From Rubellimicrobium arenae (lineage in GTDB: Bacteria; Pseudomonadota; Alphaproteobacteria; Rhodobacterales; Rhodobacteraceae), in contig NZ_JAFMSS010000010.1 of assembly GCF_017916295.1 (NCBI RefSeq), forward strand, positions 62,001 to 126,000: a DNA stretch of 64,000 nt, in the 5' to 3' direction. Positions 61,462-64,000 of the stretch are shown piece by piece. The position numbers and the translations under genes are program-made. Numbering within the stretch: position 1 is the stretch's first letter; the number at the start of each line of letters is the position of its first letter. The notes beneath the pieces were generated by a model. That model saw nothing but the letters and a program-made list of their open reading frames with translations, searched no databases and was not told the origin of the DNA.

Positions 61462-62556
61462 CTAAGTCCGGCCAACCGCCTCGTCCATTGGCAGTCGGCC
61501 ACAACGATCCGTGCTCTTGCGGAAGGACACCTCTGTTCCGAGGTCGATGATCGGCTCGGGGTTCGGCTGCCCCTGGATGACGGCAAGCGCCTCCTCGACC
61601 GCACGGAACCCGATCTCGTAGCGGGGCGTGCGCAGACTTGTCAGGCTGGGGTGGGCGCCCAAGATCATGTCGCTGTCGTTGAAGCCGGCAATGCCCAGGT
61701 CCTCGGGGACACGCAATCCCTGGGCGATCGCCTCGAACAGGACCCCCAGAGCCAGGGGGTCGTTGTTACAGAAGACGGCATCGACCCTGGGCGTCATGGC
61801 GAGAAGCTCCCGGAGCCCCGCACGGGCATGGAGGGGCGTGATCACCTCGCCGCGTTGCTGGCGCGACTGGCCCTCCGGGTCCTTGCTTGTACGGGTCATC
61901 AGCAGAGAGGGGTCGTAGAGACCCGCCTCCTCGAGGGCTCGCTGCCAGCCCTGCAGGCGCCCGACGGACCGGGTGTTCATCCAGCCAACCAGGAACAGGT
62001 AGCCGATGCGGCGATAGCCCTGATCGATGAGGTGCCGGGTCATCTTGTAGCCCGCATCCACGTGCGAGAAGCCGACGACCCGATCGATGGGATCCCCGGT
62101 CAGGTCCATCATCTGGACCACCGGGCAGCCGGCATCCGCCAGCATGCTTCGCGCCAGGGGACTCTGGTCGATGCCCGAGACGATCATCGCGGCCGGCTTG
62201 TGCCGCAGGAACTCGCCGATGAGGCGCTCCTCCTCCGCCGGGTCATAATGGGTGTTGCCCAGGTGGACCCGGAGGGGCGTAGGCTGCACGGCATCGTACA
62301 CGCCCCGGAGCACGTCGCTGAAGATGTGCTGGGCAAGGGAGGGCACGATCACGCCGACCACATGCGTCCTGGTCGAGGCCAGCGCGCGAGCATTGAGATT
62401 GGGTCGATAGCCCAGATGCTCGACGGCGGCCATGACGCGCTCGCGCAGATCCACCGAGACGATCCCGGGAGTGTTGATGGCCCGTGATGCGGTGATCGGA
62501 CTGCAGTGCGCCAGCCGTGCCACGTCCGTGAGGGTGGGTCGCCTATCGGCTCTCAT
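61462..62556 (-). CDS. LacI-family transcriptional regulator
   Basis: A 364-residue regulator: N-terminal LacI helix-turn-helix and hinge (TLTDVARLAHCSPITASRAI, YRPNLNARALAS) and a periplasmic-binding-protein-like sensor (VVGVIVPSLAQHIFSDVLRG, AVFCNNDPLALGVLFEA). The ATG at 62554-62556 is chosen; a GTG at 62563-62565 is a possible alternative. It is divergent from a peptide-type binding protein gene, and two perfect 16-base repeats with an AGCGCT centre lie between them, likely its operators. Confidence 0.9.
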   Translation of the reverse strand: MRADRRPTLTDVARLAHCSPITASRAINTPGIVSVDLRERVMAAVEHLGYRPNLNARALASTRTHVVGVIVPSLAQHIFSDVLRGVYDAVQPTPLRVHLGNTHYDPAEEERLIGEFLRHKPAAMIVSGIDQSPLARSMLADAGCPVVQMMDLTGDPIDRVVGFSHVDAGYKMTRHLIDQGYRRIGYLFLVGWMNTRSVGRLQGWQRALEEAGLYDPSLLMTRTSKDPEGQSRQQRGEVITPLHARAGLRELLAMTPRVDAVFCNNDPLALGVLFEAIAQGLRVPEDLGIAGFNDSDMILGAHPSLTSLRTPRYEIGFRAVEEALAVIQGQPNPEPIIDLGTEVSFRKSTDRCGRLPMDEAVGRT

Positions 62557-62628
62557 GCGGCTCACGTCCTGACATCCAGCGTTCCATGGCAGATTGTATC
62601 ACGGACATTTCTCGTTGACCAAATCACA

Positions 62629-62665
62629 ATGACAGCGCTACCAATTCAGATGACAGCGCTACCAA
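62629..62665. promoter_or_regulatory. Tandem LacI-type operators
   Basis: ATGACAGCGCTACCAA occurs at 62629-62644 and again, identically, at 62650-62665. The 21-base period is two helical turns. Each copy is centred on the palindrome AGCGCT with partly symmetric flanks (TGaC...aCCA), as expected for a LacI-family dimer site. They lie 73 bases before the LacI start and 86 bases before the binding-protein start, so they probably serve both genes. Confidence 0.7.
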
Positions 62666-62750
62666 ACTCCGAATCAGGTCCGGCACAAGGGCCATACACA
62701 ACGCGCTAGGCCGACCCGGAGGAGGGGCGGCATCCAAGGGAGGAAAATCG

Positions 62751-64000
62751 ATGACGCTTACTCGTCGGGCCTTCGTCGGAAGGTCAGGAGCGGCTTTTGC
62801 CGGACTCGCATTAACTTCGACATTCGCAGCCAGGGCCATCGCTCAGGGCTCGGACACCCTGCGGATCGCTCTCTCGGCACGTGGCTTCCGGACGCTGGAC
62901 CCGGCGCGTTCCATCCAGGGCGCCGACGAATGGGCCATCATCCACATGTTCGATACCCTGGTGGACATGCCGCTCGGCCGCTTCCCCGACAGCGTGGAGG
63001 AGGTCCAGCCGAGCCTTGCCGAGAGCTGGACGGCCAGCGAGGACAGCCGCACCTGGACCTTCAAGCTGAGGCCGGACGTCCAGTTCCACAAAGGGTACGG
63101 CCCGCTCACCTCGGAGGACGTCAAATTCAGCTTCGACCGCCTGCTCAACCCCGAGGAGCTGGGCGTGAGGTCGGCGCTCTACGAGAACCTCGAGAGCGTG
63201 ACGGCCGACACGCCCGATACGGTGACCTTGCAGCTCAAGCTGCCGGATCCGCTCTTCATCATGGGCACGCTGTTGCACCACTCGGCCTCGATCGTCTCGA
63301 AGAAGGCCTATGAGGAGAAGGGCACCGAGGCCTTCGAACGCGACCCGATCGGCACCGGGCCCTACCAGCTCGAGAGCGTCGCGGAGGATCCGAGCCAAGG
63401 CATCCTCCTGGCGGCGAACCCGGACTACTGGGGCGAGGCCCCGCTCGTCCCCCGTCTCCAGACCATGTACATCGCCGACACGACGGCCCGCACCCTGGCC
63501 CTCATGTCCGGCGACATCCACATGATGGAGGGCGTGCGTGCGCCGGGATGGGTTCCCTCGATCCAGGCGCAATCGCCCGGCCTGCATTTCGATGTCGCCT
63601 CGCCCGGGTCCTTCTTCACCATCTCCTTCAACCTGGCGGCGCCGCCCTTCGACGACGTACGGGTCCGGCAGGCCGTCGCCTACCTGATCGACCGCGGCCA
63701 GATCGCCGAAGCCATGGCCCCCTTCGGCCAGCGGACCTGGGGCATCAACCCGCCCTCCTTCCCGGGCGGCTTCACGGCCGAGACGATCCCCGAGGAGATC
63801 CGCTACGAGCGGAACGTCGAAAAGGCCAAGGAGCTGCTGGCCGAAGCGGGCCACCCGAACGGGTTCTCGTTCAAGGCCTACACCTCGCAGCGCGAGGACT
63901 ATTCCTCGATCATGCTGATGATCCAGCAACTCCTGCGCGAAGGCGGCGTGGAGATGGAGCTCGAGCTCCGGGACCACACGGCCTTCCATGCCGACCAGGC
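62751..64000 (+). CDS. ABC transporter substrate-binding protein, peptide/opine class (SBP family 5), partial
   Basis: The 3' end is cut by the window edge; about 416 codons are visible. ATG 62751 follows AGGGAGGAAAATCG. A twin-arginine-like signal (TRRAFVGRSGAAFAGLALTS) leads into the SBP_bac_5 fold: DPARSIQGADEWAIIHMFDT, PSLAESWTASEDSRTWTFKL, LTSEDVKFSFDRLLNPE and GTGPYQLES. Members bind di/oligopeptides, opines, nickel or glycosides. Permease and ATPase genes are expected to the right. Probably controlled by the divergent LacI protein through the repeats at 62629-62665. Confidence 0.92.
   Translation, partial: MTLTRRAFVGRSGAAFAGLALTSTFAARAIAQGSDTLRIALSARGFRTLDPARSIQGADEWAIIHMFDTLVDMPLGRFPDSVEEVQPSLAESWTASEDSRTWTFKLRPDVQFHKGYGPLTSEDVKFSFDRLLNPEELGVRSALYENLESVTADTPDTVTLQLKLPDPLFIMGTLLHHSASIVSKKAYEEKGTEAFERDPIGTGPYQLESVAEDPSQGILLAANPDYWGEAPLVPRLQTMYIADTTARTLALMSGDIHMMEGVRAPGWVPSIQAQSPGLHFDVASPGSFFTISFNLAAPPFDDVRVRQAVAYLIDRGQIAEAMAPFGQRTWGINPPSFPGGFTAETIPEEIRYERNVEKAKELLAEAGHPNGFSFKAYTSQREDYSSIMLMIQQLLREGGVEMELELRDHTAFHADQ

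Overview
The window is 64 kb of very GC-rich DNA with tightly packed genes, many 1-4 base stop/start overlaps and long antisense shadow frames. Gene content (a complete nosRZDFYLX cluster with Tat-exported NosZ, GcvA-type LysR regulators, ProX/ProW/ProV importers, Rieske betaine demethylases, MttB-family methyltransferases) fits an alphaproteobacterium, most likely Rhodobacterales (Paracoccaceae/Roseobacteraceae). This placement is inferred from content and composition; there is no rRNA marker. No tRNA, rRNA or CRISPR was recognised.

Layout: (1) 1-20052 is a catabolic and uptake island for quaternary-amine or imino-acid compounds. It holds a polar amino-acid ABC importer, a DAO-type flavoenzyme, a two-component Rieske oxygenase, an MttB-family methyltransferase, an HpbD-like hydroxyproline-betaine epimerase, two SDRs, a PuuB-like oxidase, an aldehyde dehydrogenase, a DapA-family lyase, a GntR regulator, a divergent ProV-ProW-ProX importer and a GATase1-AraC (GbdR-like) regulator. 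(2) 20411-25942 is mixed: a SulP transporter, a GXWXG/DUF4334 protein, an IMPACT-family protein, a DUF4406 protein, a DeoR regulator, a GNAT and a small membrane protein. A gene-poor stretch of about 1.3 kb follows. (3) 27254-38268 is copper and nitrous oxide: ycnI-copCD converges on nosRZDFYLX, and a 14-bp FNR/NnrR-type box lies just upstream of nosR. (4) 38713-48158 is a second betaine island: another MttB homologue divergent from a LysR gene; an oxidoreductase - cis-3-hydroxyproline-dehydratase-like - ProX operon; a second LysR; and an Fe-S flavoprotein of the TMADH/HpbA family. (5) 48437-55404 is signalling: an OmpR-type two-component system whose promoter carries a perfect CTTAAG-N5-CTTAAG box, an L,D-transpeptidase preceded by a near-identical box, a decayed cyclase/TPR gene and a large PAS hybrid kinase. 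(6) 55653-64000 holds a PotD-like binding protein, azlCD, an insertion-sequence scar with a vWA-gene fragment, an SGNH hydrolase interrupted by an in-frame TGA, and a LacI regulator divergent from a peptide-type substrate-binding protein, with two perfect 16-bp direct repeats between them.

How the parts may work together (inference): periplasmic binding proteins of three classes feed methylated onium compounds such as hydroxyproline betaine, proline betaine or glycine betaine to epimerase, Rieske demethylase and flavin demethylase steps. DAO-type oxidase, DapA-type lyase and aldehyde dehydrogenase steps then lead to central metabolism. The two islands together hold nearly every enzyme class of the published hydroxyproline-betaine pathway, plus two MttB homologues that lack both pyrrolysine and a neighbouring corrinoid protein; that is the least explained part of the window.
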